Source: Lepturacanthus savala
Taxonomy: Eukaryota > Chordata > Actinopteri > Scombriformes > Trichiuridae
DNA: 64,000 nt
Direction of reading: 5' to 3'
Assembly: GCA_030544235.1 (NCBI GenBank)
Contig: CM060465.1
Span: 29,616,988 to 29,680,987 of the forward strand
Part shown: positions 1 through 15,062 of the stretch, one piece after another
How positions within the stretch are numbered: the first letter of the stretch is position 1
How the letters are laid out: each line of letters opens with the position of its first letter
Made by a program: the position numbers and the translations under genes
The notes under the pieces: generated by a model
The model's input: the letters and a program-made list of their open reading frames with translations, nothing else
Database searches by the model: none
What the model was told of the DNA's origin: nothing

Positions 1-160
1 TGGAAAAAGCCTTGAATTTTGACATCTGGGCCTTAAAATTTGTGCAGTATGTAATTTCACTGTGAGGTTTTGGTGACAAATATTTTATATTGACTTAGTA
101 CGCATTTAATACCTGAAAATATTCACTAAAAATCAATAAATATTGATGTAGTATATCATA
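1..160. repeat. Interspersed repeat fragment at window edge (same family as 6245-6602)
   Basis: This AT-rich stretch matches the body of the repeat at 6245-6602 over most of its length: the blocks around cttgaatttt, acatctgggc, taatttcactgtgagg and atattcactaaaaatcaat are shared. It is cut by the window start, so its left end is unseen. A further piece of the same family (ctttaaaaggtctttaaaagac, ending gaaaccctgg) lies at about 930-1070. Both are in pik3c2a introns. I infer a non-autonomous DNA transposon of hAT type. Confidence 0.6.
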
Positions 161-516
161 TTCACAATGACCCAACTACTGCTACCCCTGATTTTGGGTT
201 TTTGTGACGTAATTCAATACAGACTGGATGAAAACATTAGGCTAAATTTTGCCCACCCTTAACCCAACTTCAACCTGAGGAAGCCATCACTCTTTATTTG
301 AATGAATCATAATATGTACAGCAGTTAATGGGCTTTTTTTGCACAGTAAGCTGGTTTTATTTTTGAAATTTTGAGCAGATGAAAATATGTTGTCCTTGTG
401 TGACCTTGAGTTAAACAAGCTGAAAACAACAGTACAGTTCAGGTGGATATCGTTTACACAGCATGCTGTCATGTTCATTCAGTTATAACACACCCACTCT
501 GTGTCCCTGCATCCAG

Positions 517-3500
517 AGCACCCAGTATAAGACGGTGGACCGGGTGGTGCAGACTGTGAAGAACCTGTGCTGTGCTCTGGATGAGGTGGAGACGCAGGGA
601 ATCACAGAGGCCGTCAAAAGGCTGCGACACTCCGTCAATTTACCCAGGACACGCTCACCCAAGGTTGGTGCCGAACACACACACACGCATTCTCACATAT
701 TCATACACAGTGTTGTTGACATGTACGGTTGAATTTCTGAGACCAACTTGTTGTTTTACTTTGTAGATGGGATCCACATCATCCAGTCAATCGTCAAATG
801 GTGAGAACCTTACTCACGCAGTCGGGTTGATTCTAGTACACTTACTTTTTTGCCCCTAACAAAAATATCAATGATAGCGATATTCTTTTTTACATTTTGG
901 CCATATTGCTTATTACTCAAAGACAAAGCAATGCAATTAATCCAAATATAATTGAGCAAATAAAATAAAGGTTTTCTTTGCTGGTACTAGGTATTGAGTT
1001 TAATATAAATGTTCTTTAAAAGGTCTTTAAAAGACTACTTTTTACTCAAATAAACCATTAGAAACCCTGGAATACTTTATTCATCCAAATAATGCTCTTT
1101 CGTCCCAAATTTAAACTCTATAAAAAAAGGCTACATAACTGTCTGGAAATTATTCCTGAAAGAAAAAACTAGATAAATAAGGCAATAAGGGAAGCAGAAA
1201 GAGTTAATTTTATCAGGAAACTGTAGAATTAAAAGTATTTAATGTCGATCAGTCCTGGCAGATACCTGATCTATGTAAGGAGTTTAATATCAGGGACGAT
1301 TCCAGTCTGATAGACATTACCAAGATATCCCCATGTCCTGACCCCGACCTGCCTCTGACAGGTGACCCCAGTCCTGTGGAGGAGAGCATGGCTCTGCTAA
1401 CGCAGATGGTCTACGACCTGGCCAAGCTCTACCTGCGTTCCTTCTGCCCCACGTCCACCTCCTACAGCTCACCTCCGCTGCCCCAAGCCGCCGACCAAGA
1501 CACCACGGAGGGGAGGAGCAGCAAAGAAGCCTCCGGCACTACAGACCACCTCCAGTTCACCCTGTTCGCCTTACACGGCATCCCGGGAAACTGGGTCAGC
1601 AGGTAACCTCAGAGAAATGAGCGCAGAACCACTGCTATGTAATTCCACACAATTATAAATGCTGGATTAGATTAGATAGATCTATACATACAAACACAAA
1701 CAATACTATAATAAAATATTGAAAATATTACTTCTTCTACTATATAGATAACTTTTAGTCATATTTCCGTGTGTTTATGTAGTGAATAAATCAAAGTGAT
1801 GCTTTACAAAATAAATAATTTCATTACATTAATGCTGCCAGAAACTGAATCATATTAAAAAATAATTGCTTTAACCTTTGAAACAGAGCTGATTGTAGCG
1901 TGTATCTTATGATCTATGTTGCATTAGATCTGTATTTTCGCTTGTTTTACAAAACCGTAAAGTGAGAGATTCAAGTGTGAAGGATCCTTCTCCACACCAA
2001 TAAATCCCTGTGTAATTACACCAGGGCTCATTGCTGCATTAAGCACGTAATAAGAACAGAACATTTAATTCCCAACCGGACGTTCTTGTGAAATCTGTAG
2101 GGTAATTAAAATCTTTATTCATGCACTTGTTCTTGCGTGATCAGCCAGTATCACCGGTGCCACCCACATTTCACTTAATTGTGCTCATGCAAGAAAGAGC
2201 CACAGATGGGAGGCGGAAGGCAGTTCAGAATTATAATCACTTTACTGTGGGTTATAATTATTATACAGTGTATCTTGCAACAGCAGTAAGATAACACATT
2301 CCTAGTAACAGAGCAGCATATTTCTTTGGCACCAGAATGAATTATTACAGCACCAGTGTCTCAGGCTCCGTTGTCAGAGTCGCCTTCTTTTCTTCTGCCA
2401 AACAAACAGCTCCGGTGTTGCTCCCCGTGTCTTGTTTTTCCATGCCAGTGTCCAGTTTCACCCTGACATTATCTCCTGTCGTGTCAGGAACAGAGCGGAG
2501 CCACAAATTTTCCATTCTGTCATGCATTAGTGGCCAGGATCAGTACGTTTCTGTTGAGCCCTCTCTGCACCACAAGGACGTATGTGCAATCGTTTGATGA
2601 CGAAGAACAATCAAGAGATTAAAGGTTTTGAAATTTCCTGTCGGCCATTTCCTGTTGTCATCACAGGATAAAAATCCTCAGCTGTGAAATTAAGTCTTAG
2701 ACAACCATGTCTTGACAAGAAATGAAGGTCTGATTAAAACTGTAGCTGTGGAATAAAACACGTTGGAGCTAGAAACCTGCGAGGTGGAGATTCAAAAGCT
2801 TTCTTGAGAATTGCTGTAACGCTTTCCAACCATGGTCATTTTCTTGTTCAGCTAGTGAGGCCTTCATAAAAGAGCGGAACTGCTTAATAACAGGCTTATT
2901 TACTCCAGCACTGCCTCTTCCAGCAGCTATTTTAAGCCAAGCCAACACTAAACATTACTGCAGTGACAAGTCGGTCCAAAGACACCTCCAGAAATATTTA
3001 GCCGCTCACAACAACAGAGGGACACAGCGGGTACCAGTATTTCCCGGCTTTCATCAGCTGTGTTGTGGTGTTACTATGATGCTCCCTTAATGAGGTCTGG
3101 GTATTTGGCGTTGTTGTCGCTAGCGGGCCGTCCATCTGGAGCCTCAGTAGATGCCACAGCATTGCCAGCATATTGAGGCATAGCGACTAGCGGCCGAGCT
3201 GCCAGCACAGATGGCACCGAGCAGTGGATCAGGCCTGTAGTAGTGAAAATGAGAAGCTGATGTGCTGATATTTTCAACCCTCCCGGTTACATATGTATAT
3301 GTTATTGAAACCGTCCTCTTTATCTGAGCGTTGGACCCAATTAGCTCTGCCTTTTCAGAACTGATTTTAAACCGCTTGACTGTTTCTCCCATTTTCAATC
3401 TATAAAATGCAGATCTTATATCAATTTGGCACCGATGTCAATACCAGCATCGACGTGTTTCATATATTTTAGATTACATCTTAAAAACATGTTGAAGTCA

Positions 3501-6500
3501 TTAATAACACTTTAATGCTGGATGTTTTATTGCATATCTGGAATTGCAAAATATATACGATAAAATTCTAATTTTAGTTTTGTCTGCAGCTCTTATCGGA
3601 GCTTGAAGTTTATTTTTATTAAATATTTTTGCATTTATTCATTTTACAGACATCTTACTAAGTCATTGTACTAGAGAATGTACTAAGAATCTGGAAGTAT
3701 AAAATATATACAAGAAAATGCATATTCTAGTTTTGTTTGCAGCCATTATTGGAGCTTGAAGTTTATTTTTATTCAGTATATTTGCATTTTTTCCATTTTG
3801 TAGACATCTTTGCATAAAAGTCATTGTACTATATATACAGTACAGGCAAGCATTTAGTCAATAACACCAGCATTGATGTGTTTTATCATGATACAGTCAT
3901 ATATTTTAGTTTACAGCTTAAAAACATGTTGAAGTGATTAATAACACTTTAATGCTGGATGTGACTGTTTTCAGGGTTTATTGTATCTGGAAGTATAAAA
4001 TATATACAAGAAAATGCATATTCTAGTTTTGTTTGCCGCCGTTATTGGAGCTTGAAGTTTATTTTCATTCAGTATATTTGCATTTTTTCCATTTTGGTTC
4101 CTTTGTGTAAAGGTCATTGTTCTATATATACTCTACATGCAAGCATGCAGTTATAAATACAGTCATAAAGCTACTGTATCTCCTCCCACACTGAAGTATT
4201 TTCACTGTTGTTGCTTGATTAGAGCTGTTCTCAGGCCTGTGTAGACCGGTTCAGGCTGTTTGTTGCGTGCCTCAGTAATAACATTAACAATAGCTGCATG
4301 ATGGCTCACTGGTATGGCTTACTGAGACTTTTTTAAATCGAGCCATCATTAATATTATCCATTCCACTTATCAAAACGTACACCTTGAAATGTGCTGCTA
4401 CATGAAATCCGCGGATCTCTTTTTATTCCTGTTATGGCTCTGCTCAAAGTGGGCCAGTGGTGGAAAAACAATTGTGGTTCAATCCATGAACTGCAGGGGA
4501 AAATCTAGCTGGGGAAATTTATGCCCTCATTACCACCACTGAGGTTTTAAACAAGCCCTTTTAACCTGTAACCGCTCCAGTGGAGCTGCTCTGTGATCAG
4601 CAGATCAGGCTGTAGTTTTACCTGACAGCTTTAGGTGTGAATTTGTGTAACTATGTGAGTGTGAACAGGGCCTTCCTGAAAGAGACGTGTAATACTATAT
4701 GAGTCTTAAAGTGCTTCCGACGCACATGTTTTCACTTGTTACCTGATTAGACCTCTTCCATGTGAACAGGTGCAGGAGTCTAATAGGTGAATGTGTGAAT
4801 GCAAATGTCTCATTATAGGACTCCTGCAGTGAGTGTCACTGCTTTTACACTAGTTCAGAATTTTAATGTACGGAAATCTTTTATAATGATTTTATCAAAA
4901 CTACTGGATTCAAAGGTTCTTCATGTAAATGCACTGACTGTATGTATCATTTGTTGTGTTGCAGCTATGAGAAGTACTTCCTGATGTGTTCCCTCACCCA
5001 CAACGGCAAGAACCTGTTTAAACCGATCCAATCCAAGAGAGTGGGGACATACAAAAGCTTCTTCTACCACATCAAATGGGATGAACTGTAAGTGATTACT
5101 TTGCAATTTTCTTGAAAATCTTCATATTTATAATGTCCTTCTATGTCGCTGACACCGTCCTTTTGTTAACTCCCAGGATCAACTTCCCCATAGCAGTGGC
5201 TGTGCTGCCTCTGGAGTCCACGCTGAGCCTGACTCTGTTCGGGGTGCTGAACCAGAACGCCAGCGGCTCCCCGGACTCCAACAAACAGAGAAAAGCTCCC
5301 GAGCTGCTGGGAAAAGTGTCTATGTCGCTCTTTGACTTCAGAGGGTAAGAGAGGGGCAGCCGGCAGAGGCCATACTTTATGTCCGTAACTGGATTTCCAT
5401 CTAAATGTAGTTTTAGAGCAGATTTTGTTAAATGCACAAAAAATAATTGATGCCAGTTTCCATTCCTTATTCTTTGTGATTATTGGGAGAGGGAGAGTTT
5501 GCTGTGAGATTACATCATAAGAGAGCGTGAATGTATCCATGACAACTAGTAGCTCTTGATAACTCTTGATCCTCCGCCACCATTTTTTCAAGCTATAACA
5601 TAGTGTAACTTCACATCTGGGTCAGTCATGATTTATTCCCAAACATGTTCCTATAGCAAAAAGCTACATTTCCCTTATATTGATACGAATCCATCCCCTC
5701 CAAAAATTGCAAATAAGAAAAGGTGGATGGAAAGGCAACTGGTGAGTGAATGTCACACTATTAGTCTAAAGTGTAGTGCCAAGGAATTATTCATGTTCAT
5801 CAGATCTTCATCAAATTGGGTAATATCATGAAATTGTACACACTGGCCAGTCGCTACTGGTGTATGTTACTTTTTTAAATATAATTTTATGCCATTTTAT
5901 GGAGGTATTCAGCAGTTTTTCCTCTATAGTAAACTTTAGACCTGCTGAAAAACAAAATCCCCTTTAATAAAATAGTAGTTATAGGAACATATATATGAAA
6001 ATTCTGGAAAGGCATCTTGCTCAGACCTATTTTTTTCTTTTTTTTTGGCTGCTTTTTGCAGGGTGCTGGCCAGGGGCAGCAGGCTGCTGTGTTTGTGGAT
6101 GTCCAACCAGGGAGTTGCTGTTGCTGCTGGTTCTACAGGCAGCCGCAAGAGGATTCCCACAGAGAGGATCATACTGCAGGTTGGATGGCTGGATGTCTCT
6201 GTAGCATCTGTAGTAGGAGCATTAGTGTTTTAGAACTGCTAGTACAGGGTTTTCTGCAGGGTTTTAAAGTCTTAAAAACATTGAATTCATGAATTTGGAA
6301 ATAATACCTTAAAAAGTCTTGAATTTTCATATCTGGGTCTTAAATTTTGTGCATTACGTAATTTCACAGTGAGGGTTTTAGTGAAAAAATGTTTTATATG
6401 GATGTAGTATGCATCTAATATAAAAATATTCACTAAAATCAATAAATATACTTTTATATTAGTAGTATGTAATTAATACAAATATAAATTAAAAAATAAA

Positions 6501-9500
6501 AGTTTTTCTTTGCAGGCAGGTCTGTGAAATAGGTATTAATTTTTTATATAAATGGTCCTAAAAGGGTCTTAAAAAGACTTGAATGTAACTTGAAGAACCC
6601 TGTCATGGTGAGTTAATAGAAGCTATTATAATAGTATTCATTATCAGAGTAGTAGTAATAGATCTCATAGTATTGCTTATAAAGAGCTTAGTAGTTGGCA
6701 GCAACTAACAAGTATTAAACATAAATTGTGGACAATTGTGGAACAGTAACACGTGTGTGCAATAGTAGAGTAGTATTAGTAGAAGTAGTGATCCTGGTAC
6801 TTTTAGGCACAATAACACTGCATTTCTTTTATAATACCAGTTCTAAATAGCAACTGCCAATGTGTCATGATTGTATCTTGAAGTTACTTAAGACGAATAA
6901 ACTGATCCCAACCAGGTGGATTTCCCCAACTCGGCAGTGGATGTTTTATACGTGGGACCCAAGGAGGCTCCCAGCCCAGAACCCAACACCCTGGAGGAGC
7001 TGGACCCGGACCTCCGACGCAGACTGGAGAAAATCTGCAGCCGTGCTTCTAATTTTGGGTACGAGATTCTCTCTCTTAGGTTTTCACGAGTGAAATGGGG
7101 ATCTGGATGTAGGCATCATAAATATCGCTAGCATTTTATGTTTCAGCTCTGTCCATTTCAGTTCCAAGTGTCTGCGAGGGAAATTTGGTCCAATTTCAAA
7201 TAAAAGCTTTGACATCGGTTAATGCCACCAGAGAGATGGTCTTCATGTTGCTCCGCTTAATGTGCAAAACAGACGGTCTGAGCAAAGCATGCTTCTTGTC
7301 TCACCAACTATTCTCCTGGCCTCTTGTCCTTGCTGGATAGTGTAATAACTTTTTTTTCAAATTGTGATTCCATGTACCTTGTGAATATTTAAACAGTAAA
7401 AAGCTGCTGTTCACTTAAAACCTCAATTTTTTTGTTTTATATCCATAATGTATCATAAAAATTCAGCCTCTGCATAATCAAATCCACATATTGAATATAA
7501 AGATTGAAAGAAATAGATGAATATACAATATAATCTGAAAATCTAACTGCCGTTTGGGCTTTTATTAGACTTACAGCACTTGGTGTTATGAGAATCTCAA
7601 AAACATGCATGGAAACACCATTCCTAGTTAAATGTACCCCCTTCAATAGAGCACTTTTTGGCTCAAGACCTCAGACCACCCAAAAATCTGTTGGATTTGC
7701 TAGATTTAAGAAGAGATTTTTAAAAGATGCCACTGGCTTTGCCAGCCACATTTCCCTGTAAACGCCTGTATGTTGACTGCTCCCGCGTGTCTGTTCTCCT
7801 CCAGCTGCTCCAGGCCCAGCTAAATGCTCTCTTATGCCTGCTGCCAGCCAAATCTCCTTCACCCTGCCAGCGTCCATGAGCCTCAACTGGCACTTTAGCA
7901 CAGAGCGCTCTCTTACTGGGCTCTCACCGCCTGCTTTCTATCCTGCCCATTCACTTCTCCAGCCATAAGACTCGTGAAGCTGCAGTTTCACTAATCTGTG
8001 TTGTTTTGTGTGTGCGCGGTGCTCCCATCAAGGGGAATTTATTATTTTTTTTTACTGCTACAGGAAGGTCAGAGGTCAGGGTCAGGTACAAACAAGAACG
8101 CTTGCATTAGTGGAGATTCAGTGGCTCACTTTACAGGGATAAAAGTTCACTGACAGAGTAATTTATCCCAAAGGTTTTGGGGTTATAACACCATTTCAAA
8201 GAGTGAGAAAACGAAAAGCAATACGACACAGACCTACCCAGAGAGGACGGGCACCAAATAAGAAACTCTACACTTTGTCAATAAAAAATATTTGATTTCC
8301 TGGTGTAGTTTGTCGAGTTCCCCGTGTCACATGTTTCTTCTAGAGGCAAAACTCATGATAGGATTATAATCTTGTACTTTTGTTTGTCCAGCGAAGGTCA
8401 GTTGAACACGTCAGCCCTTTTATTCTCTTAATTAATCTCTTACTTAGACTTTCAGTCTGTAGCCTACTGAGGATTTCCTTTGGAGAGAGCGTGGAACTCC
8501 TTCAAGGGGGGGGGGGGGCTCAATTTCTTAACCAAATGCAAACTCGATGTATTTGTTGGGAGCGAGGTTAGACAAATTGTCGTTGGCTTACATCGTCTAT
8601 ATTTTCTCAGATGTGCATTTGTGACTTATAATCTCATCGCTGTCAATTTCTTTTACATCTTTATTTGCCATCTTGATTTTGTATTATGTGCTTCTATTGG
8701 CATGCTCTTTGTCTGTTTTATACATTATTGTAGATAGATATTGCCAAGTGAACCCCACATTTGGAGCCTGTTTGTACTTTCCTTTGGTCCATTTTCTTAG
8801 CGTTGAATGCTAGGTGTCTTTTTTTAACACTGAGATGCAAAAAAAGATGCATAACACAAAAATCTAATTTAAATGGTGCAGTATATTGATTTAATCTTTC
8901 AAACATATCACCCCACCCACTTTACTCTCTGTGTCGTGCATCTTTCTCCAGGCTGAAGCGTGCAGATCACCAGATCCTATGGGACCATCGTGTCCACTGT
9001 CAAAGGGACCACCCCAGCAGCCTCCCCAAGGTGCTGGCCAGTGCACCCAGCTGGGACTGGGCCAGCATGGCACACATCCACTCCCTGCTGCACCACTGGC
9101 CCTCGCTGCCTCCCGTCACGGCGCTGGAGCTGCTCGACTCAAAGTGCGTGCTCTGTTTCACGCTTTCTTGTGACGTAATCTGCTTTTAAAGAAGGAAGTT
9201 GTGGACACCTAAGCAGAAAGTGTAGGAGTGGAAAAAACTGATCACTAGCAAAAGAACAAATTTAATCCAACAATGTTTGGGTTATCAGAACCGAAACGTT
9301 TTATTAAATTTATCCTTTTGCAAGTTATCAACAGTGTACGGAAGCTCTTGTTTTCCCATCATCTGCTTTTAAAATATCAACTTATCTTTGTATTAATCCA
9401 CCATTTTATTGTGTGTGTGTAGGTTTGCGGATACGGAGGTGAGAAGTGTGGCTGTTAGTTGGATTGAGAAGAGCAGTGATGATGAGCTGGCCGACTACCT

Positions 9501-11147
9501 GCCACAGCTAGTTCAGGTACGGCTAATACACAACATATATGCATTTACTACCACATGTTTATTCATCTGCTTAAACAACTTCATATCTCAGTTCTTCCTA
9601 CTTTAGTTCTAACCTGTTGTTTCCTCCCAGGCTTTAAAGTTTGAATGTCACCTAAAGAACGCCCTCGTCATGTTCCTGCTGTCCAGAGCATTAGGCAACA
9701 TTAACATCGCACACTACCTCTACTGGTGAGTCCACAGCAGCACAGAATAATCACCCCGCTATAATGGCTGTTTCCAAACAAACATCTCAAATGAAATGCT
9801 GCATATAATGAGTCTGATAGGTGCTGAAGTGAATAAGCAGGCTTCCAGAACTCAAAAAAACAATCCACCAGATGTTCTTTGATAAGCATGTGGTGTATTG
9901 TGGTGTTTTTATGCCAGCAAATGTAGCGTATCATTGTTTCTCCAGAAACAACAATTTGTTAATCGTCTAATTCAACAGATGTTTACATTGCTGTTTATTG
10001 CAATTTGTATGAAAAACTAAACTGATGTTCGTTAAGAGGGTTCTTTAAATTGCATTCGTTTTTAAACGATAATTTGTTTTTTTTTTATTCTGATCTTCGT
10101 GCTGAGGCTCTCTGCAGAAAATCCAATAATAATATAAATACTAGGTTACTACGCTCCAACTCCCTGAATCACTCTTCAGCACTTCCGCCTTAAAAAAATA
10201 ATGATTGTACATAAAGTTCCTCATTTCATTGCTGGTCACATAAAAACGGGCTTAACCTGTTGTGACCTCCAAAACCCCCTGATACAGAGGCAGTATTGAG
10301 TTTTATTCTTATAATGCATGAGAATATATTCATGTTCTGTAATGATCCTCAGTGTCATTTCTATGATTTTATGGACAAATAATTGATCTTTGACCTTTTA
10401 TCTTATTAAACATTGCAGATAATTTAGCTTATTTCAAGTTTTTTTCCTGTAAGTTTGGTCTTTACGTTTTAAATAAAGCATTTTTATCTGTAGTAAAACA
10501 CAATGTTACATTTTTTTGCAATGTTATAACTATATTTGTGCTGCCAAAGCAACAAAAATTGATTCTGACACTTCTATAGTCACCTCACATGTTAGGTTTA
10601 AGTACAATAACCTTTGTGGTTGTAGACATATTCCATATTTATTATCATTTATTGCAGGAAAACCAGAAAAATAGGCCTGAGGCTAAAGTTTAAGGGAAAA
10701 GTTGGTGTCTGTGCTGAAAGCATCCGCTGAAGGTCATGTGTTTGTGATGTGTGTGGGGTCTGCAGGCTGCTGAAGGACTCTGTGCAGGATCCTGGTTGGG
10801 GACGAAGGTATGAGCGGGTGCTGGGTGCCCTTCAGTGTCTTTGCGGAGCGAAGCTGAGAGCGGAGCTGGAGAAACAGACTCAATTAGTCACGCTGCTCGG
10901 AGCCGCCGCCGAGCGGGTCAGACAGGCCGGAGGTTCCACCCGACAGGTCAGTTGTGGGGTCATCGTCTAACTATTATATTGTATCGTACTGTATTGTTGT
11001 GTGTGAGTTATGACATGAAAACCTCTTTTAATGTGTTCAGGCGGCGCTGCAGGACGGCCTTGAAAATGTTCAGAACTTTTTCCAGAGGAACAGTTGCCGA
11101 CTGCCCCTCAGCCCCAGTCTGGTGGCCAAGGAGCTAAACCTCAAGGT

Positions 11148-11188
<41 letters not shown>

Positions 11189-14100
11189 ACCCTATAATGA
11201 GAAGTTGTCAGATTTGCAACAAAAATAAAAGTTCTCAGCCATGAAATATCTTCATTCCTCTTTAGGGTCATAATCAGCTTTTCTTATTGCATTTGGATCA
11301 GTGCATCTGTGACATCACACACGCAATATCTGATCTACAAAGGATTAGCAGCTTTAAATTCATAACAGTTACCTATCATAAGAAAACAAACTGTTGGCAA
11401 ACAGGAAAAAAGCCACATGCTCTTAGTTGAACCTCTGTGGTTCAAACCACCGAGGAAATGAGCTCAGTCTTACTACAATTTAAAACACATGTATGCATAT
11501 AGTCTGAAATAATCTCGTACAGTTATTCATCATGGATAATGAGAGACTTTGGATATCACATTCCTTATGTCTACATATATTCTTCTAAGTAAGAGGAGCT
11601 GTTCTTAAAATAAAAGGATCGAACAGAAATGTGATTTGCGAATTCATGCTTTTCCTTCTTACTATAGTCATTTCAAGGTGATGTTTTTGGAGAATTGTAA
11701 TAATTAAATATAGCATATGATTTCTGGATAGCTTCAAAAACATAACTAAATACATCAAAGATTCCAAAAAAAAACTGAAATCCTGACTCCTCTTGTAGAT
11801 CATTTCTTAAAGCTGCATCTTAAATGCTATTGCAGAAGATAATGTCATACTTTGTGTCTATATGTGTGTGTGTGTGTAGGCCTGCTCTTTCTTCAACTCC
11901 AACGCAGTTCCCCTCAAACTGGCCCTGGTCAACGCTGACCCACTGGGAGAAGAGATCAATGTCATGTTCAAGGTACAGGACGCCCACACTAATGCAGATA
12001 TTGAACATCATGAACAGACATCAGTCTCGTTTTAAAAGAAAAAAAGGCTGGTTCTCGTGTGTCTATCACACACGCACACACACCATTGATTTACAGTGGG
12101 GAGCTGTCATCAGGTACATTTCTAACTTGTTTACATGCCTCCTGTCTGTCCACTCTGCCCCCTGGTGGTCAGAGTAAAACCAACCTGATAACAACAAAGG
12201 TGTGTTTCTGTGTGCTTGTGTGTGTGTATCAGGTGGGAGAAGACTTGAGGCAGGACATGCTGGCTCTTCAGATGATCCGCATCATGGACCGCATCTGGCT
12301 GCAGGAGGGGCTGGACCTACGCATCGTTAATTTCAAATGCATCTCCACGGGCAAGGACAAAGGTAACGAGACAAGATGATCATCAGTCAACTTCCATTTA
12401 TCACATCGCTGACCAAAGCACAGGCGTCATGTAAAACAGGTCAGAAGTGAACAACTGCAGAAGGTAATTGACCATTATGTTTGTCTGAAATTAAAAAATG
12501 TAATTCTAAGAAGAACGTTTAGTATTATTTGACCTCAAGCAGCACAGACAAAAACAATAACTGTAATAATCCACTTAAAAAACTACATATTTGAAACTTT
12601 TAATGGGTTACTATATTTCATATGTGTGGCTAATGGCTTTGTCAATCCACTATAAGGTTATGCTAATTAGACGCAATCACCCATTTTATTGCAATATAAT
12701 TTTAAAAGGTGACGCACACACTACAGAAACTGAAATCTTAACCTTAGGTGAAAATATCTTGTTTTTGGTACAATTAGTCCAATACTAAGTAGAATGATTG
12801 ATCTTTTTTTAAGAAAATGTTAAGATTTGAGTTTTTTGCGGTCCGTAACTGACTTTTGTCCGTTTACAGCGTGTTTAATAAAGCTGTGATGTGTTGTCCA
12901 GGGATGGTGGAACTGGTGCCGTCCTCCGACACCCTGAGGAAGATCCAGGTGGAGTACGGAGTCACCGGATCCTTTAAGGACAAGCCGCTGGCCGAGTGGC
13001 TCCGCAAGTACAACCCTGCTGAGGACGAGTATGAGAAGGTAGGCAAACACTATGTGCACACTCCAATCACAGCACATATGCAAATAGGGAAATAAATCTG
13101 GCAACGGCATGCACATTTTTTGCATACCGAGCCTTTCTATTTTTGGCCCAGAATGCACTTTAGTATTTAGACATGCTGCAACAAAACAACTCTGGAGTTT
13201 CACACGTTATAACAGTAAAACATGAATGTTATATGGCTCCCTTTTAGCAAAATTGAGCCAAAGTAACTGTCACCATTTGACTGTAACATGCAATAGATGG
13301 TTAATCAACTCAGTTTTAATTATATAGCACCCTTTTCAAATAAACATGTAGAAATGACAATCATAAATTTCCATTTACACTGATTCGGTGGTGGAGGTCT
13401 TAAAGACACACCATTTATGTACTCTTGACATTTATAGCAGTTGTAGAACTAAATGACCTTTGACTGCTGTAAATGTGAAACTTTACTCCCCGCTCAGAAG
13501 CACTGACCCTAAACAAAATTTGACCCTTAAACTAAGCAGGAGGCATGAATAAACACGTTACTAGTTACATGTTTAATGGGAGCTTTTCTGTTTTTCTACA
13601 CTTGGTTATAGTCTGGAAATATAGGGAAAATATTGCTCTATTATTCTTGAGTCTGTTTGAAACATCTGGAAAAGTAGGGAATTCCTCTCCTGTCTCTGGT
13701 CAGAGATTTCACCTACTTCTCAGGCTTTCTAGACCATTGCCCTCCCCATTAAAATCAGCCAGCATTATGCTGTTTTCTTAAATAGCGGCCTGTTCTTCAC
13801 ACAGAGTTATTCACACTCACACTCCCTGTCTGGAGTTGAGTCTGTCTTGTGTTGATCTTTCTCTTGCCTTTTTTTTTTCTTTCCAGGCATCAGAAAACTT
13901 CATCTACTCCTGTGCTGGATGCTGCGTGGCGACATACGTTCTGGGTATCTGCGACAGGCACAACGACAACATCATGCTGCGCTCCACCGGTCACATGTTC
14001 CACATCGACTTCGGCAAGTTCCTGGGCCACGCACAGATGTTTGGCAGCTTCAAAAGGTGAAAATCCTATTGACACGTGATGAAATGCACTATCAGAGTTT

Positions 14101-15021
14101 AAAGGTTTTTCTGTAAGGGTGCACCAGGATGATTACTGTTGTCCTGTTGCTTTTATTACCAGGTAATTATCAGAGTGTAGGTGAAAGGTCCTGTATCAGC
14201 TGATGCTGCTATGCAAACCTAAAAGGATAGATGAAGTTGTTAACCCTGTAAATCCTGAACAATGAAATAATTGACAGAGAATTCAAATTCTTTGAAACCG
14301 GTGATAGAAATGATAGAAAGGCCTTAAGAGTTAATGCATTATATATGATAAATACGGCTTTATAGGGTTAAGATTGGGACAAAGGTCGCTGATTGCAGTG
14401 ATGAGTTATTTGACAATAAAGTTGTTCCAGTTGAAAAAGGAATGACTCAAGGAGGACACACACACACACACATGATTTTAATGTCACCAACAGTAAACAT
14501 GATCAGCAACACGATTCCTTTGTGAATCGATAGATTTGAGATGCAGGAGCTGCCGTGTTCCTGCACAGCAAGATGAATGTGTATTTTCAGGCATGACCTG
14601 CTTCATCGCTCACACACATTCCCTGCTGGGATTGATCCAGGTGGGCTGTCCTACAACCACACTCTTCTATTTTCATCCTCTGAGCATCTCCACTGTAAGT
14701 AATTACAGGCCGTGCAGCAGCTTATTTAAGGGTGGCCTTAAATGTCATACGCGCCCCGTTCCAGAATTTCTCAGGGATTTAAATCGGAGACAAAACTATT
14801 TTCTCTAACTGCCGACCCTAATTAGAAGCTGACATTAAACCTTTCTCTGCCATCAGGGACCGGGCTCCGTTTGTTTTGACGTCAGACATGGCGTACGTCA
14901 TCAACGGAGGCGAGCGGCCCACCAGCCGCTTCCAGCTGTTCGTAGACCTGTGCTGCCAGGCCTACAACCTGATCCGCAAGCACTCCGGCCTCTTCCTCAA
15001 CCTGCTGTCGCTGGTGAGGCA

Positions 15022-15062
<41 letters not shown>

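Noticed and set aside
5166..5591. 141-codon antisense frame across a pik3c2a C2 exon
   Set aside because: Half of it is the mirror of a coding exon and the rest is intron. No start or splice evidence.
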